From positions 77,386 to 141,385 of the forward strand of contig JAZKJD010000011.1 in NCBI GenBank assembly GCA_040384585.1: a stretch of DNA of 64,000 bases, written 5' to 3'. The DNA comes from JAZKJD01 sp040384585. Its GTDB lineage: Bacteria > Pseudomonadota > Gammaproteobacteria > Diplorickettsiales > Diplorickettsiaceae. Numbering within the stretch: the first letter of the stretch is position 1; each line of letters opens with the position of its first letter. Positions 18,367 to 27,848 of this stretch are shown here, in pieces. A model generated the notes under the pieces. It was not told the origin of the DNA. It made no database searches and saw only the letters and a program-made list of their open reading frames with translations. The position numbers and the translations under genes were made by a program.

Positions 18367-19530
18367 ATGAGTTCCCTATATGGTTTAGTCGATACCCCGA
18401 TACAAAATGCCGTAATAAAAGTCATTGGCGTGGGCGGCGGCGGTGGAAATGCCCTTGAGCATATGCTTGCACAAGACATTGATGGTGTTGAGTTTATTTG
18501 TGCGAATACCGATGCCCAAGCACTAAAAAATTCATCCGCTAAATGTCTGTTACAGCTTGGGCAACAAATCACCAAGGGCTTGGGCGCGGGAGCAAATCCG
18601 GATATAGGGCGTCAGGCTGCTGAAGCCGATAGAGAACGTATTCGAGCAGCACTAGAAGGCGCCGATATGGTTTTTATTACAGCGGGTATGGGTGGAGGTA
18701 CCGGTACCGGTGCGGCTCCAGTTGTTGCGGAAATTGCTAAACAAATGCGAATTCTAACCGTCGCTGTGGTCACTAAACCTTTCATTTTTGAAGGAAAAAA
18801 GCGTTTACACTTGGCTGAAGAAGGAATAAAACATCTGAGCCAATACGTGGATTCGTTAATTACGATACCCAATAACAAGTTAATGAACGTTTTAGGTAAA
18901 AATGTTAGCCTTTTAGATGCATTTAAGGCCGTTAATGATGTATTATTTGGCGCCGTTAAAGGAATCGCTGCATTAATTACTCGTCCTGGTTTAATCAATG
19001 TGGATTTTGCAGATGTTCGTACTGTGATGTCAGAGATGGGTATGGCGATGATGGGAACGGGTATTGGTTCCGGTGAGGATAGAGCACGTTTGGCAGCAGA
19101 GGCGGCAATTGCTAGTCCTTTGCTTGAGGATGTCGATTTGGCAGGTGCTCGCGGTGTGTTAGTCAATATTACAGCAGGTCCTGATTTATCGATCGGAGAA
19201 TTTGAAGAAGTGGGCGAAGTGATAAAAGGTTTTACTTCAGAAGGGGCAACGGTGGTGGTTGGGACGGTTATTGATCCCGATATGAGTGATGAGTTACGTG
19301 TCACCATTGTGGTGACGGGCCTCGGGGTTGTTTATGCTAGCCAAGGGGGAGGTACTGCTCTTACGAGATCGGCAGATGGTTCTTTAGACTATCATCAATT
19401 AGAACGCCCTACGGTATTACGTAAACAAGGGGCAACGACCTCCTCTAAACCTGTTATTGATTCCAGTGCTTCCGATATTGAATATCTTGATATTCCGGCT
19501 TTTTTACGTAGACAAGAAGAGGTTTCTTAA
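18367..19530 (+). CDS. ftsZ: Cell division GTPase FtsZ
   Basis: A tubulin-like GTPase that forms the Z-ring. The tubulin signature [17 protein letters not shown] lies near residue 105, and the N-terminal nucleotide site is [18 protein letters not shown]. The C-terminal peptide [16 protein letters not shown] is the conserved docking tail for FtsA and ZipA. The frame is open to a TTG at 18352, but the ATG at 18367 is preceded by GAGGAG and starts MSSLYGLVD, so I use 18367 (387 aa). The gap to ftsA is 26 bases, so co-translation is likely. Confidence 0.97.
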   Translation: MSSLYGLVDTPIQNAVIKVIGVGGGGGNALEHMLAQDIDGVEFICANTDAQALKNSSAKCLLQLGQQITKGLGAGANPDIGRQAAEADRERIRAALEGADMVFITAGMGGGTGTGAAPVVAEIAKQMRILTVAVVTKPFIFEGKKRLHLAEEGIKHLSQYVDSLITIPNNKLMNVLGKNVSLLDAFKAVNDVLFGAVKGIAALITRPGLINVDFADVRTVMSEMGMAMMGTGIGSGEDRARLAAEAAIASPLLEDVDLAGARGVLVNITAGPDLSIGEFEEVGEVIKGFTSEGATVVVGTVIDPDMSDELRVTIVVTGLGVVYASQGGGTALTRSADGSLDYHQLERPTVLRKQGATTSSKPVIDSSASDIEYLDIPAFLRRQEEVS

Positions 19531-19532
19531 GG

Positions 19533-20501
19533 GTGTCCATCCATAGAAGATTAAATGCAGCACAAACGCCTAGAGCTTTAAAGCAACGAACATTAAAGAA
19601 TGTCATTAAAGCAGCTGGAATTACTTTACATAGTGGTGAGACGGCTATTTTGACGTTAAGGCCAGCGCCTATTAATACGGGTATTATCTTTCGCCGAATT
19701 GATTTCAATCCTATTGTCGAAGTACAAGCGCGGGCGGAACACGTGGGAGAAACAACCTTACAAACGACTTTATTGAAGAATGGTGTACGTGTGGCGACGA
19801 TTGAGCATTTAATGTCAGCGATGGCGGGTTTGGGTATTGATAATGCCTATGTAGATATTACCGCTTCAGAAATTCCGATTATGGATGGTAGTGCAGGTCC
19901 CTTTATCTTTTTAATTCAATCAGCGGGTATCGAAGAACAAAGTGCGCCAAAGCGTTTTATTCGTATTAAGCGACCCATTAAAGTAACGGATGGTGATAAA
20001 TGGGCTTCTTTTGAGCCATTTGATGGATTCAAAGTTTCATTTGAAATTGATTTCAATCATCCTCTTTTTCAAAATCGCAGTCAAAAAGCCAGTATCGATT
20101 TTTCGAAAACTTCCTATGTTAAAGAAGTGAGTCGAGCCCGCACCTTTGGTTTTATGGCCGACTATGAAAAGTTACGTGAAGTGCGTTTGGCTTTAGGCGG
20201 AAGCCTCGATAATGCGGTTGTTTTGGATGAATATAGAGTGCTAAATGAAGATGGTTTGCGTTATGAAGATGAATTTGTTCGCCATAAAATTCTTGATGCA
20301 GTAGGCGATTTATATTTACTCGGCCATAGTCTTATTGGATCTTTTAGTGGTTATAAATCAGGCCATGCCTTGAACAACTTGCTCTTGCGCTGCTTATTGG
20401 GCAATGCAGCCGCTTGGGAATATATTGAATTTTCTGATGAAGTCAAAGCACCATTGGCTTACCGACTAATTTTACCTCAACATCGACATTTGACACGATG
20501 A
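19533..20501 (+). CDS. lpxC: UDP-3-O-acyl-N-acetylglucosamine deacetylase
   Basis: The committed zinc-dependent step of lipid A synthesis, so the cell makes LPS or lipid A. The protein of 322 aa includes [18 protein letters not shown], the zinc ligand region [30 protein letters not shown], the second and third ligands in [14 protein letters not shown], and the catalytic His in KSGHALNN. The only in-frame start before the conserved core is the GTG at 19533, preceded by AAGAAGAGG and two bases after the ftsZ stop. This gives about 16 extra residues compared with most LpxC proteins. lpxC closes the division operon here as in other gammaproteobacteria. Confidence 0.95.
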   Translation: MSIHRRLNAAQTPRALKQRTLKNVIKAAGITLHSGETAILTLRPAPINTGIIFRRIDFNPIVEVQARAEHVGETTLQTTLLKNGVRVATIEHLMSAMAGLGIDNAYVDITASEIPIMDGSAGPFIFLIQSAGIEEQSAPKRFIRIKRPIKVTDGDKWASFEPFDGFKVSFEIDFNHPLFQNRSQKASIDFSKTSYVKEVSRARTFGFMADYEKLREVRLALGGSLDNAVVLDEYRVLNEDGLRYEDEFVRHKILDAVGDLYLLGHSLIGSFSGYKSGHALNNLLLRCLLGNAAAWEYIEFSDEVKAPLAYRLILPQHRHLTR

Positions 20502-20535
20502 TGATCAAACGTGTGTTTATAGTATTAGGTTCAAT

Positions 20536-20985
20536 CTAACGATTCATCACTTCATCTAACGCTTCGTTCGCGAGCTTATCGACCCGGTCGTTTTCAGCAT
20601 GGCCGCTATGGCCTTTTACCCATGCCCATTGAATTTTATGCCGTTCTGTTTGTTCAGCTAATTGCTTCCATAGATCAATATTTTTAACCGGAGCTTTGTT
20701 GACTGTGCGCCAAGCACGTCGTTTCCATTGTGGTAACCATTCCGTAATTCCTTTTTTTACATACTGAGAATCCGTACTGAGTAGAACGTTGCAGGATTTT
20801 TTTAATGCCATTAACGCTTGAATAGCTGCCATCAGTTCCATGCGATTATTGGTTGTTTGTAACTCTGTGCCCGATAGTGTTTTTTCTTTTCTCTGATAGC
20901 GTAACAGTACAGCCCAGGAACCGGGTCCTGGGTTTCCACGACAGGCACCATCGGTAAAGATTTCCACGATAGGAGAATTAGCCAT
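20536..20985 (-). CDS. rnhA: Ribonuclease HI
   Basis: Degrades the RNA strand of RNA-DNA hybrids. All catalytic residues are visible: Asp in [16 protein letters not shown], Glu in [10 protein letters not shown], Asp in [10 protein letters not shown] and the His/Asp pair in [21 protein letters not shown]. The length of 149 aa is normal. It overlaps the upstream yafS-like gene by 8 bases, so the two are translationally coupled. The rnhA-yafS-mltD neighbourhood also exists in E. coli, with gloB and dnaQ nearby there; neither gloB nor dnaQ is present here. Confidence 0.96.
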   Translation of the reverse strand: MANSPIVEIFTDGACRGNPGPGSWAVLLRYQRKEKTLSGTELQTTNNRMELMAAIQALMALKKSCNVLLSTDSQYVKKGITEWLPQWKRRAWRTVNKAPVKNIDLWKQLAEQTERHKIQWAWVKGHSGHAENDRVDKLANEALDEVMNR

Positions 20986-21778
20986 AATGTGCTCCCCTAG
21001 GGGCTAATGCCTTCGTTAATACCGGAGAAAAATGCCAAACGAAACTCAATCTACTCGGTCGTCTCACGCGTTTTTGAGCGATGATCAGGTAAATTCCTCC
21101 TAGATAAGGAAATAGCCAGGGTGATATTTTTTCTAAGAAAAATAATTTATCAAATAGCCATTTTCCAAGGCGGCTGCTTAATGGGGGGCGAAATAAAAAG
21201 CTTTCTGTATGACAAATTTCCCCACCTAGATATTGAATCCACTGACAAATAGTTTGAATGGTATAAAAATAGCCATTCCAAGCCAGTTTTTTATGGGAAG
21301 CAAAAAGGCGATAGACTCCCCAAAGGCTTAGGGGATTGATGCCTAAGAGGATTAAATGGCCATTAGGGGTTAATACTCGCCATGATTCACTAAGAACAAG
21401 CTTCGCATTTTTATCAAATTCCAAGGTGTGGGGTAAAAGTACCAGGTTAATACTTTCGCTGGCAAAAGGTAAATGTGTGTAAGTGCTTTGTAAAAAAGGG
21501 TGATTAATCCCATCCGCTTTCAAGATGTGGTGTTGTTGCACGGGACTCTGCTCCTTCGATCTCGTGTGCCTAAGCACATCTTGAAATCCTTGTAGGATAG
21601 ATGGGGTAGAATTCACTGGTGGTGAAGTATTGCTAATACGGATTTTATGAGAGATTGGGCTTACCGTTAAACTCAATAGAATATGATCGCTTAACTGCAG
21701 TAAATGGCGGCCTGAATAATTCGTTAATAAGCTACGTAAGCGCTTGTCTTCTCGTTTAAGAATGTCTTCGTAGTTCAA
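20978..21778 (-). CDS. YafS-like SAM-dependent methyltransferase
   Basis: A class I methyltransferase of the type 11 kind. The recognisable part is in the second half: [50 protein letters not shown]. This pattern and the position next to rnhA and mltD match E. coli YafS, whose substrate is not established. The C-terminus is rich in aromatic and hydrophobic residues. The SAM glycine loop expected near the N-terminus is not clear. Residues 65-87 (FQDVLRHTR to VQQHHILK) are encoded by in-frame repeat E2, which lies close to where part of the Rossmann core should be, so activity is uncertain. Confidence 0.75.
   Translation of the reverse strand: MNYEDILKREDKRLRSLLTNYSGRHLLQLSDHILLSLTVSPISHKIRISNTSPPVNSTPSILQGFQDVLRHTRSKEQSPVQQHHILKADGINHPFLQSTYTHLPFASESINLVLLPHTLEFDKNAKLVLSESWRVLTPNGHLILLGINPLSLWGVYRLFASHKKLAWNGYFYTIQTICQWIQYLGGEICHTESFLFRPPLSSRLGKWLFDKLFFLEKISPWLFPYLGGIYLIIAQKRVRRPSRLSFVWHFSPVLTKALAPRGAHYG
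21518..21586 (-). repeat. Family E in-frame palindromic element, copy E2
   Basis: 69 bases (23 codons) inside the yafS-like gene, with TTTCAAGATGTG (21518-21529) and its complement CACATCTTGAAA (21575-21586) as ends. On the coding strand it reads [23 protein letters not shown], the same frame and orientation as copy E1 in the histidine kinase gene. The nucleotide match continues between the ends (CTTAGGCACACGAG, GTGCAACAACA). Confidence 0.85.
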
Positions 21779-21815
21779 AGGCTTTTATCCCAAGTAGTCA
21801 GTGCTGTGAAGTCAA

Positions 21816-21863
21816 TAGGGTGTTTGACAATTGAGCATCCTAGCACAATTGTCAAACACCCTA
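21816..21863. repeat. Family B element, internally deleted copy B2
   Basis: TAGGGTGTTTGACAATTG and its complement face each other over only a dozen bases, GAGCATCCTAGCA, which matches the right inner end of the full-length B elements. It is therefore a 48-bp deletion derivative that keeps both terminal repeats. Both arms carry the same change from B1 (TTTGAC in place of GTTGAC), so pairing is kept. Confidence 0.75.
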
Positions 21864-21912
21864 AGAAAAGGTCAAGAAACCTATTATGGCATAGGAGGAT
21901 CTACTGTAAAGC

Positions 21913-22020
21913 CTAAGTTCTGTTTCTAGTACCCTTGGTGCCATCTGCTGCGTTAAAAAACAGTTCAAAAATACTTATTGATTTTGTGTAAACTCCGTTT
22001 TTTTTCACTATTTTCGCCCT
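21913..22020 (+). repeat. Family D repeat, copy D3
   Basis: Starts CTAAGTTCTGTTTCTA and contains CATCTGCTGCGTTA, AACAGTTCAAAAATACT, GTAAACTCCGTTTT and TTTTCACTATTTTCG, collinear with copy D2 at 61700-61844. The right end is degenerate. With B2 it fills much of the 374-base gap (21779-22152) between yafS and mltD. The remaining 130 bases before mltD show no gene and should contain its promoter. Confidence 0.65.
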
Positions 22021-22152
22021 TGCACAGGGTGTTGTAAGCCAAACAGTAGAAGACTCAAAATGTAGGTTATAAGCTGATATAGAAGCCTAATACTTCTGCA
22101 TATGTAAGCCTATTGGCTTGACCTCTGTAGGTAGGCCCCGTAACATCCTAAT

Positions 22153-23427
22153 ATGACTTATAAAATGCTCAAAATTTATACATTATTGCTTATCCTATTG
22201 CTTGCTTTAGCAGTGGGTATCACTGCCTGTGTTCAATTTCCCCCCTTGGAAGGAACTGCTGCGGACAAAAATGGATCCGCGGCTCAAACTGCTATGAAAT
22301 CAACGGGAAGTCATCTAGCACCTCATAGTGCTCAGGCGCTTTATAGTGCAGTGGATAAAGGGACGTTGTGGGGTCCAATTCGAGCCCACTTGCAATTAAC
22401 AGCGCGTGAAGAAAAACAGCCTGCTGTACAAGAGCAGATTCACTGGCTTGTTAAAAACCCTCTTTATTTAAATGATGCGGTTAGCCGTGCTGCGCCTTAC
22501 ATGTATTATGTCTATACGCAGGTTACCAAGCGTAATTTGCCTACTGAATTGGTTTTATTGCCTATTATTGAAAGTGGTTATAACCCCTCGGCTACCAACT
22601 CGTCTTCAGGGGCGGCTGGGCTGTGGCAGCTTATGTCTAGCACAGCGCGTGGATATGGTATCCATCAAGGTAGCAGCTTTGACGGTCGTCGCGACCTTTA
22701 TAGTTCAACCAATGCGGCTTTGGATTATTTGACCTATCTAAAGAGCTTCTTTGGTGGAGACTGGCTATTAGCTATTGCGGCTTATGATACCGGTGAAGGT
22801 AATGTACAGAATGCAATACGTCATAATACGCAGCATGATAGAAATACCCATTTCTGGGCGTTGCCATTGGCCACAGAGACGCGTACTTATATTCCACGCT
22901 TATTAGCGCTGGCTGCGATTGTTAAAAACCCAGAAAAATATGGCGTTACCTTACCTTCTATTAGTGCTAAACCCTACCTTGAATTGGTTGATGTAGGGAG
23001 GACAAAGATGAGTTTAAAGCATGTGGCTAGCTTGTCAGGAATTAATTTATCAGAGCTTAAGCAGCTGAATCCGGGTGTTAAGAATAGCTCGGCTACCTTG
23101 AGGCAAGGACAGTTCGCCTTACCTATTGATAGAGTTTCTTTATATAAGAAACAGTTGGCAGCATTATCTTCAGATAACAATAGGAGGATTGCTTTAAAAC
23201 AAAGCCATAAACAAGGTAGTGTGCAGTTGGTGAGTAATGATTCTAATGCTCAGAACAAGAAAAAACAGGTGAGTACACAGTCGCAGATACATCTCGTTAA
23301 ACGTGGCGACACCTTAGTCAGTATCGCTAGATACTACCATGTGTCTGTTAAGGACATTCAGGATTGGAACCAGCTTGCGACGGATCGACTGATGCCAGGT
23401 GAGAAGTTAACGATTATGTTGTCTTAA
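22153..23427 (+). CDS. mltD: Membrane-bound lytic murein transglycosylase D
   Basis: Cleaves the glycan strands of peptidoglycan. The N-terminus is a lipoprotein signal with lipobox ITAC near residue 26, so it should be anchored in the outer membrane. The SLT domain has VLLPIIESGYNPSATNSSSG, with catalytic Glu at about 140, then AAGLWQLMSSTARGYG and AIAAYDTGEGNVQNA. A weak LysM-like region follows, and a clear LysM domain closes the protein (IHLVKRGDTLVSIARYYH). The length of 424 aa is typical. ATG 22153 or ATG 22165 could be the start. The stop codon lies on the left end of element B3. Confidence 0.93.
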   Translation: MTYKMLKIYTLLLILLLALAVGITACVQFPPLEGTAADKNGSAAQTAMKSTGSHLAPHSAQALYSAVDKGTLWGPIRAHLQLTAREEKQPAVQEQIHWLVKNPLYLNDAVSRAAPYMYYVYTQVTKRNLPTELVLLPIIESGYNPSATNSSSGAAGLWQLMSSTARGYGIHQGSSFDGRRDLYSSTNAALDYLTYLKSFFGGDWLLAIAAYDTGEGNVQNAIRHNTQHDRNTHFWALPLATETRTYIPRLLALAAIVKNPEKYGVTLPSISAKPYLELVDVGRTKMSLKHVASLSGINLSELKQLNPGVKNSSATLRQGQFALPIDRVSLYKKQLAALSSDNNRRIALKQSHKQGSVQLVSNDSNAQNKKKQVSTQSQIHLVKRGDTLVSIARYYHVSVKDIQDWNQLATDRLMPGEKLTIMLS

Positions 23428-23572
23428 AAAGTGTCTTCAAATGCACGATGACGGCCAAAAATCATTTGTTTTTCTGTGTTACGCTACTCACATACTGCGT
23501 GTATGCTCCGTTGCGGTACTCGAAAAACAACGCTTTTTGTCTCGTCCTAGCACATTTGAAGACACTCTCTTA
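23424..23572. repeat. Family B element, copy B3
   Basis: A full-length copy of about 148 bp with ends TTAAAAAGTGTCTTCAAATG and a near-complement finishing CATTTGAAGACACTCTCTTA. The core (GTGTATGCTCCGTTGCGG, CTTTTTGTCTCGTCCTAGCACA) is nearly identical to B5 and similar to B1. The terminal arms (GTGTCTTCAAATG) differ from those of B1 (GTGTTGACAATTG) on both sides at once. The mltD stop TAA (23425-23427) is inside the left end. Confidence 0.85.
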
Positions 23573-23607
23573 GTCTCTTAGACTGTGCACAGGATTTTTG
23601 TCTGCTA

Positions 23608-24480
23608 CTATTCGATTTTAAGTGCTTTCAAATAACCTCTGAATGTTACTTTAGTTTCAGGATGTTTTAAAGCGTAGGCAATCGTAGCCTGTAGATAACC
23701 TAATTTGCTTCCACAGTCATAGCGTATTCCTGAAAATTCCCAAGCATGTATAGGTTCGTAGCTTAGTAAACAGGCAATGGCATCAGTGAGCTGAATTTCT
23801 CCGTTTTTTCCTGCTGGGGTTTTTGCTAGATAAGGGAAAATAGAGGGGGTAAGAATGTAACGCCCAACTACCGCTAAATTTGATGGTGCTTCTTGCGGAG
23901 TTGGTTTTTCTATAATGTTATCGATCTGGCTGAGTCTTTCTTTTTTGCTTTTATAAGCAATAATTCCATATTGGTCACTGAGTTGTGGATCAATTGATTG
24001 CACTGCAATGACCGAATTTTTCTTTTTTTCATGCACCGTTAGCATTTGTTTTAAACATGGAATAGAAGAATCAATTAAATCATCAGCGAGTAAGATGGCA
24101 AATGCTTCGTTATTAATGAGTGGTTGTGCGCATAAAATGGCGTGGCCAAGACCTAAGGTATCGGGTTGGCGTAGGTAGACGCAACTCACCCCTTTAGGCA
24201 ATATATTTTTGACAATCTGCAACAGATCATTTTTACCCGCTTTCGCCAGCTTGGCTTCTAATTCATAGCTTGAATCAAAGTGGTCTTCAATAGCCCGTTT
24301 GCTAGTACTAGTGATAAAGATTAATTCAGTAATGCCTGCGGCAATGGCTTCTTCTACGGCATATTGGATTAATGGCTTATCAACGATAGGGAGCATTTCC
24401 TTAGGGCTGGCTTTGGTGGCGGGTAAAAAGCGCGTACCAAGACCTGCAACAGGAAAAATAGCTTTACTAATTTTTTTCAT
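23608..24480 (-). CDS. galU: UTP-glucose-1-phosphate uridylyltransferase
   Basis: Makes UDP-glucose for envelope sugars. The nucleotidyltransferase signature is KAIFPVAGLGTRFLPATKASPKEMLPIVDKP, followed by QYAVEEAI. Later motifs include GLGHAILCAQPLI, FAILLADDLID and GEIQLTDAI. The length of 290 aa is normal. Its ATG overlaps the ugd stop by 4 bases, so ugd-galU form one coupled operon that makes UDP-glucuronate. Confidence 0.96.
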   Translation of the reverse strand: MKKISKAIFPVAGLGTRFLPATKASPKEMLPIVDKPLIQYAVEEAIAAGITELIFITSTSKRAIEDHFDSSYELEAKLAKAGKNDLLQIVKNILPKGVSCVYLRQPDTLGLGHAILCAQPLINNEAFAILLADDLIDSSIPCLKQMLTVHEKKKNSVIAVQSIDPQLSDQYGIIAYKSKKERLSQIDNIIEKPTPQEAPSNLAVVGRYILTPSIFPYLAKTPAGKNGEIQLTDAIACLLSYEPIHAWEFSGIRYDCGSKLGYLQATIAYALKHPETKVTFRGYLKALKIE

Positions 24481-25814
24481 GTCTTGAATGTGTCTCCTCG
24501 CCCAATACCATAATATTGAAAACCTAATTGTTGCAAATAGTGAGGATCATAGAGATTCCTTCCATCGAAGATAACAGGTTCTTTTAATCGTTGTTTAATG
24601 AGATCGAAATCGGGATTAAAAAATAGATTCCATTCCGTAACAATAGCCAATACATCGGCATTGATTAATGTTGCTTCTGGGCTTTCGTAGCAACGAAAGT
24701 GTGAATTTGTTTTGTATAGTCGTAATGCTTCTGGCATAGCAACAGGATCATAGGCTTGAATGTGCATACCGGCATGTAAGGCAGCTTCAATTAATACACG
24801 GCTTGGTGCTTCACGCATATCATCGGTATTCGGCTTAAAAGAAAGCCCCCATAAGGCAATGACTTTTCCATGTAAGTGATGATTGAAGTAGTGCGATATT
24901 TTTTTAAACAAAACCTGTTTTTGTGCATCATTGACTTTATGTACCGCATTGATGAGCCGTGGTGTATAGTTCACTGTCTTAGCCGTGGCTTCTAAGGCCA
25001 ACACATCTTTAGGAAAACAGGAGCCACCATAGCCACAACCTGGATTAATAAAGTGATAGCCGATACGCGGATCCGATCCAATTCCAATTCTGATCTGTTC
25101 GATATCAGCGTTTAAGCGTTCTGCTAATTGGCTGATTTCATTAATGAAACTAATTTTAGTTGCCAAAAAGGCATTCGCTGCATATTTCGTAAGTTCTGCG
25201 GAAGGAATATTCATGGCGATTAAACGATCATTATTGCGGTTGAAAGGCCGATAAAGCTGACGTAAATGATTTTCTGCCTCCGTATTATCACTGCCAATAA
25301 TGATGCGATCTGAACGCATAAAATCACTGACTGCCGCGCCTTCGCGTAAAAATTCCGGATTAGAAGCAACGTCAAATGCAATAGCAAGACCGCGTTTCTT
25401 TAACTGTTCTTGAATAGTCATTCTCACTTTATCGGCGGTACCGACAGGAACAGTGGACTTATTAATGACAAGAAGGGGTTCAGTAAGCGTACGGCCAATC
25501 GTAGCGGCGACGTCTAAGACATGGCTTAAATCGGCTGAACCATCTTCATCTTGTGGCGTTCCTACGGTAATAAACTGATAAAAACCATGCAGAACGCCCT
25601 CTTCAAGCTTATTGCTGAAATTAAGACGACCAGACGCTACATTCTTTTCTAATAAAGCGGGGAGATCCGGTTCATGAATAGGGCATTCCCCTTGCTTTAA
25701 GCGCTTGATTTTTTCTTGGTCTATATCAACACATAAAACCTGATTACCATGTTCTGCTAAGCAAGCGGCGGTGACGAGACCAACATAACCTGCACCAAAA
25801 AGATTAATTCGCAT
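24477..25814 (-). CDS. ugd: UDP-glucose 6-dehydrogenase
   Basis: Oxidises UDP-glucose to UDP-glucuronate with NAD. The N-terminal Rossmann motif is MRINLFGAGYVGLVTAACLAEHGNQVLCVDID. The catalytic Cys lies in NPGCGYGGSCFPKDVLAL, about residue 260. The C-terminal UDP-binding domain has GLSFKPNTDDMREAPS. The length of 445 aa is usual. UDP-glucuronate may feed LPS or capsule sugars; which one cannot be told from this window. Confidence 0.96.
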   Translation of the reverse strand: MRINLFGAGYVGLVTAACLAEHGNQVLCVDIDQEKIKRLKQGECPIHEPDLPALLEKNVASGRLNFSNKLEEGVLHGFYQFITVGTPQDEDGSADLSHVLDVAATIGRTLTEPLLVINKSTVPVGTADKVRMTIQEQLKKRGLAIAFDVASNPEFLREGAAVSDFMRSDRIIIGSDNTEAENHLRQLYRPFNRNNDRLIAMNIPSAELTKYAANAFLATKISFINEISQLAERLNADIEQIRIGIGSDPRIGYHFINPGCGYGGSCFPKDVLALEATAKTVNYTPRLINAVHKVNDAQKQVLFKKISHYFNHHLHGKVIALWGLSFKPNTDDMREAPSRVLIEAALHAGMHIQAYDPVAMPEALRLYKTNSHFRCYESPEATLINADVLAIVTEWNLFFNPDFDLIKQRLKEPVIFDGRNLYDPHYLQQLGFQYYGIGRGDTFKT

Positions 25815-25913
25815 AAGAAGATAAAAAAATATTAGGTTTTAGTAGAGTATGATACTGTAACCTATAAGGCAGCTTGCTTCAATTTTAGGCAAACTGAGTC
25901 TATTTCTAATAGA

Positions 25914-26708
25914 ATGAAAACCTATCTCGATTTTTTACAACATATTGTTGATAACGGCGTTGCCAAAACCGATCGGACTGGCACCGGGACTCTCAGCATT
26001 TTTGGCTATCAAATGCGTTTTGATTTGACTCAAGGGTTTCCTCTCGTTACTACGAAGAGGGTGCACCTGAAAAGTATCATTTATGAATTACTTTGGCTTC
26101 TGCAAGGGAATACCAACATCGCTTATTTAAACGAACATGGAGTGACTATCTGGGATGAGTGGGCTGATAGTTCCGGAAATTTGGGTCCTATCTATGGTAA
26201 GCAATGGCGTTCTTGGCAAACTGCAAATGATGAAGTCATTGATCAAATTAGTCATCTGATAGAGCAAATAAAAATAAACCCAGATTCGCGACGGCTAATA
26301 GTCAGTGCATGGAATGTAGGTGATTTAGCGGTGATGGCGCTTCCTCCTTGCCATTTACTCTTTCAGTTTTATGTTGCAGATTCGCGGCTTTCTTGCCAAC
26401 TGTATCAACGCAGTGCTGATGCATTTTTAGGGGTGCCATTTAATATAGCATCGTATGCTTTATTAACCCATATGATTGCACAGCAGTGTGATCTGCAAAT
26501 CGGTGAATTTATTTGGACAGGGGGTGATTGTCATATCTATAACAATCATATTGAAGCAGTGCATTTACAATTATCGCGATGCGTGCATTGTTTGCCACAA
26601 CTCATGATGTTACGTAAACCTGACTCTATTTTTGCTTATCGTTTTGAAGATTTTACCTTTAGCAATTATCAATACCATCCAGCTATTAAAGCGGCTGTGG
26701 CAGTTTAG
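25914..26708 (+). CDS. thyA: Thymidylate synthase
   Basis: Folate-dependent conversion of dUMP to dTMP. It contains [19 protein letters not shown] and the catalytic Cys in [14 protein letters not shown] (about residue 146). The dUMP-binding region [20 protein letters not shown] is also present. The length of 264 aa is exactly usual. No Shine-Dalgarno is evident before the ATG. Its stop codon TAG is part of the hairpin B4, so the insertion preserved the C-terminus. Confidence 0.97.
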   Translation: MKTYLDFLQHIVDNGVAKTDRTGTGTLSIFGYQMRFDLTQGFPLVTTKRVHLKSIIYELLWLLQGNTNIAYLNEHGVTIWDEWADSSGNLGPIYGKQWRSWQTANDEVIDQISHLIEQIKINPDSRRLIVSAWNVGDLAVMALPPCHLLFQFYVADSRLSCQLYQRSADAFLGVPFNIASYALLTHMIAQQCDLQIGEFIWTGGDCHIYNNHIEAVHLQLSRCVHCLPQLMMLRKPDSIFAYRFEDFTFSNYQYHPAIKAAVAV

Positions 26709-26738
26709 GGTGTGTTGACAATTGTCAAGACACCCTAG
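26705..26738. repeat. Family B terminal repeats only, B4 hairpin
   Basis: TTAGGGTGTGTTGACAATTG running directly into TCAAGACACCCTAG: the two ends of a B element with nothing between them. It gives a 34-base near-perfect hairpin right at the thyA stop codon. It might act as a transcript 3' end, but no T-run follows. Confidence 0.7.
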
Positions 26739-26817
26739 CCATACCCTTCCTTGATTTATCCCCTATAAGCTTATATAGTCTTTTTCTCGAATAAGTATAA
26801 GAAAATAAAGCGAAAGT

Positions 26818-27843
26818 ATGATAAACCGCTCAATAGGCACTCTCTTTTTAGGGAGTGCGGCTCTTTTGCTAGTGAGCTGTACCTTCCATCATGGCCAATC
26901 AGCGACCCCCCCTGTTGTGGTAGGGGCGACTCAGGTCAGCCTACAAGCTTGGCAAGAAACGATTCAAGCTGTCGGTACCTTATCAGCCAGCCAAGGTATC
27001 GTGATTAAACCGGAAGCGAGTGGGCGCATTACTGCCATTTATTTCCGATCAGGAGAAACAGTTAAAGCAGGTGATCCCTTAGTACAACTTAATCCTGCTA
27101 TCTTAAAAGCCAAATTTGAACAAGCAAAAGCCCAAACTCAGCTCAGTGCCGCTGATTATCAGCGCGCGTTAACACTCTATAAACAAAAAGTATTTGCTAA
27201 AGCCGATATGGATAAAGCACTTGCAACGTATCGCGCTAATCAAGCTCAGCAAGCACAGGCGCAAGCCGCGTTGGATCAAACACTTATTCGTGCCCCGTTT
27301 AGTGGCCGGCTAGGTCTACGTTTAGTCGATTTAGGTGATTATCTTGATCCCAGTAAAGCGATTGCAAATTTAAATGCGATTGATCCCTTACGTGTTGATT
27401 TTAGAATACCTGGAACCGACAGCGCTAAGGTAACAATAGGATCTAAGGTATTAATTCATAGCAGTACTTATCCTCATCAAACCTTTGTGGCTATGGTTTA
27501 TGCCATGGATTCACAAATTGATGTGAATACACGTAGCTTAGGCATACGTGCAAGTCTTAGTAACCCGCAACAGCAATTATTACCTGGGGCCTTCGTCGAT
27601 GTATCTCTGCAAGTGGCTAAAGCACAAACCTTAGCGACTGTTCCTGAAACTGCCGTCAATAACGACGAAACTGGCAGCTATGTTTACCGAATTATCCATC
27701 ACCTTGCCATTAAAACGCCGGTAACGATTGATTTTCAGCGAGATGGAAAAATGGGATTAACCGGCTTACAAGCAGGAGAGCAGATAGTTAGTGTAGGTGG
27801 TTTTAAAGTGCTGGATAAAGCGCCAGTTATTGTTGGGAAGTAG
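26818..27843 (+). CDS. RND efflux periplasmic adaptor (HlyD/MFP family)
   Basis: A 341-aa lipoprotein with lipobox LLVSC near residue 20. It contains the barrel-sandwich/lipoyl half motif GRITAIYFRSGETVKAGDPLVQLN, a helical hairpin rich in Ala, Gln and Lys (residues 95-150), and the second half-motif TLIRAPFSGRLGLRLVDLGDYL. Such proteins bridge the inner-membrane pump and an outer-membrane channel. The pump gene follows 5 bases downstream. No TolC-like gene is next to it, so the outer channel must be encoded elsewhere. The divergence resembles MexH or VexE-type adaptors, but the substrate is unknown. Confidence 0.92.
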   Translation: MINRSIGTLFLGSAALLLVSCTFHHGQSATPPVVVGATQVSLQAWQETIQAVGTLSASQGIVIKPEASGRITAIYFRSGETVKAGDPLVQLNPAILKAKFEQAKAQTQLSAADYQRALTLYKQKVFAKADMDKALATYRANQAQQAQAQAALDQTLIRAPFSGRLGLRLVDLGDYLDPSKAIANLNAIDPLRVDFRIPGTDSAKVTIGSKVLIHSSTYPHQTFVAMVYAMDSQIDVNTRSLGIRASLSNPQQQLLPGAFVDVSLQVAKAQTLATVPETAVNNDETGSYVYRIIHHLAIKTPVTIDFQRDGKMGLTGLQAGEQIVSVGGFKVLDKAPVIVGK

Positions 27844-27848
27844 CGGCA

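Noticed and set aside
18612..19307. A 231-residue open frame antisense to ftsZ
   Set aside because: It mirrors the codon pattern of ftsZ, has a low-complexity Ser/Pro/Ala composition and no ribosome site; ftsZ itself is unmistakable.
26705..26738. B4 hairpin after thyA as an intrinsic terminator
   Set aside because: The stem is good, but no run of T follows it, so it is better explained as fused ends of a B element.
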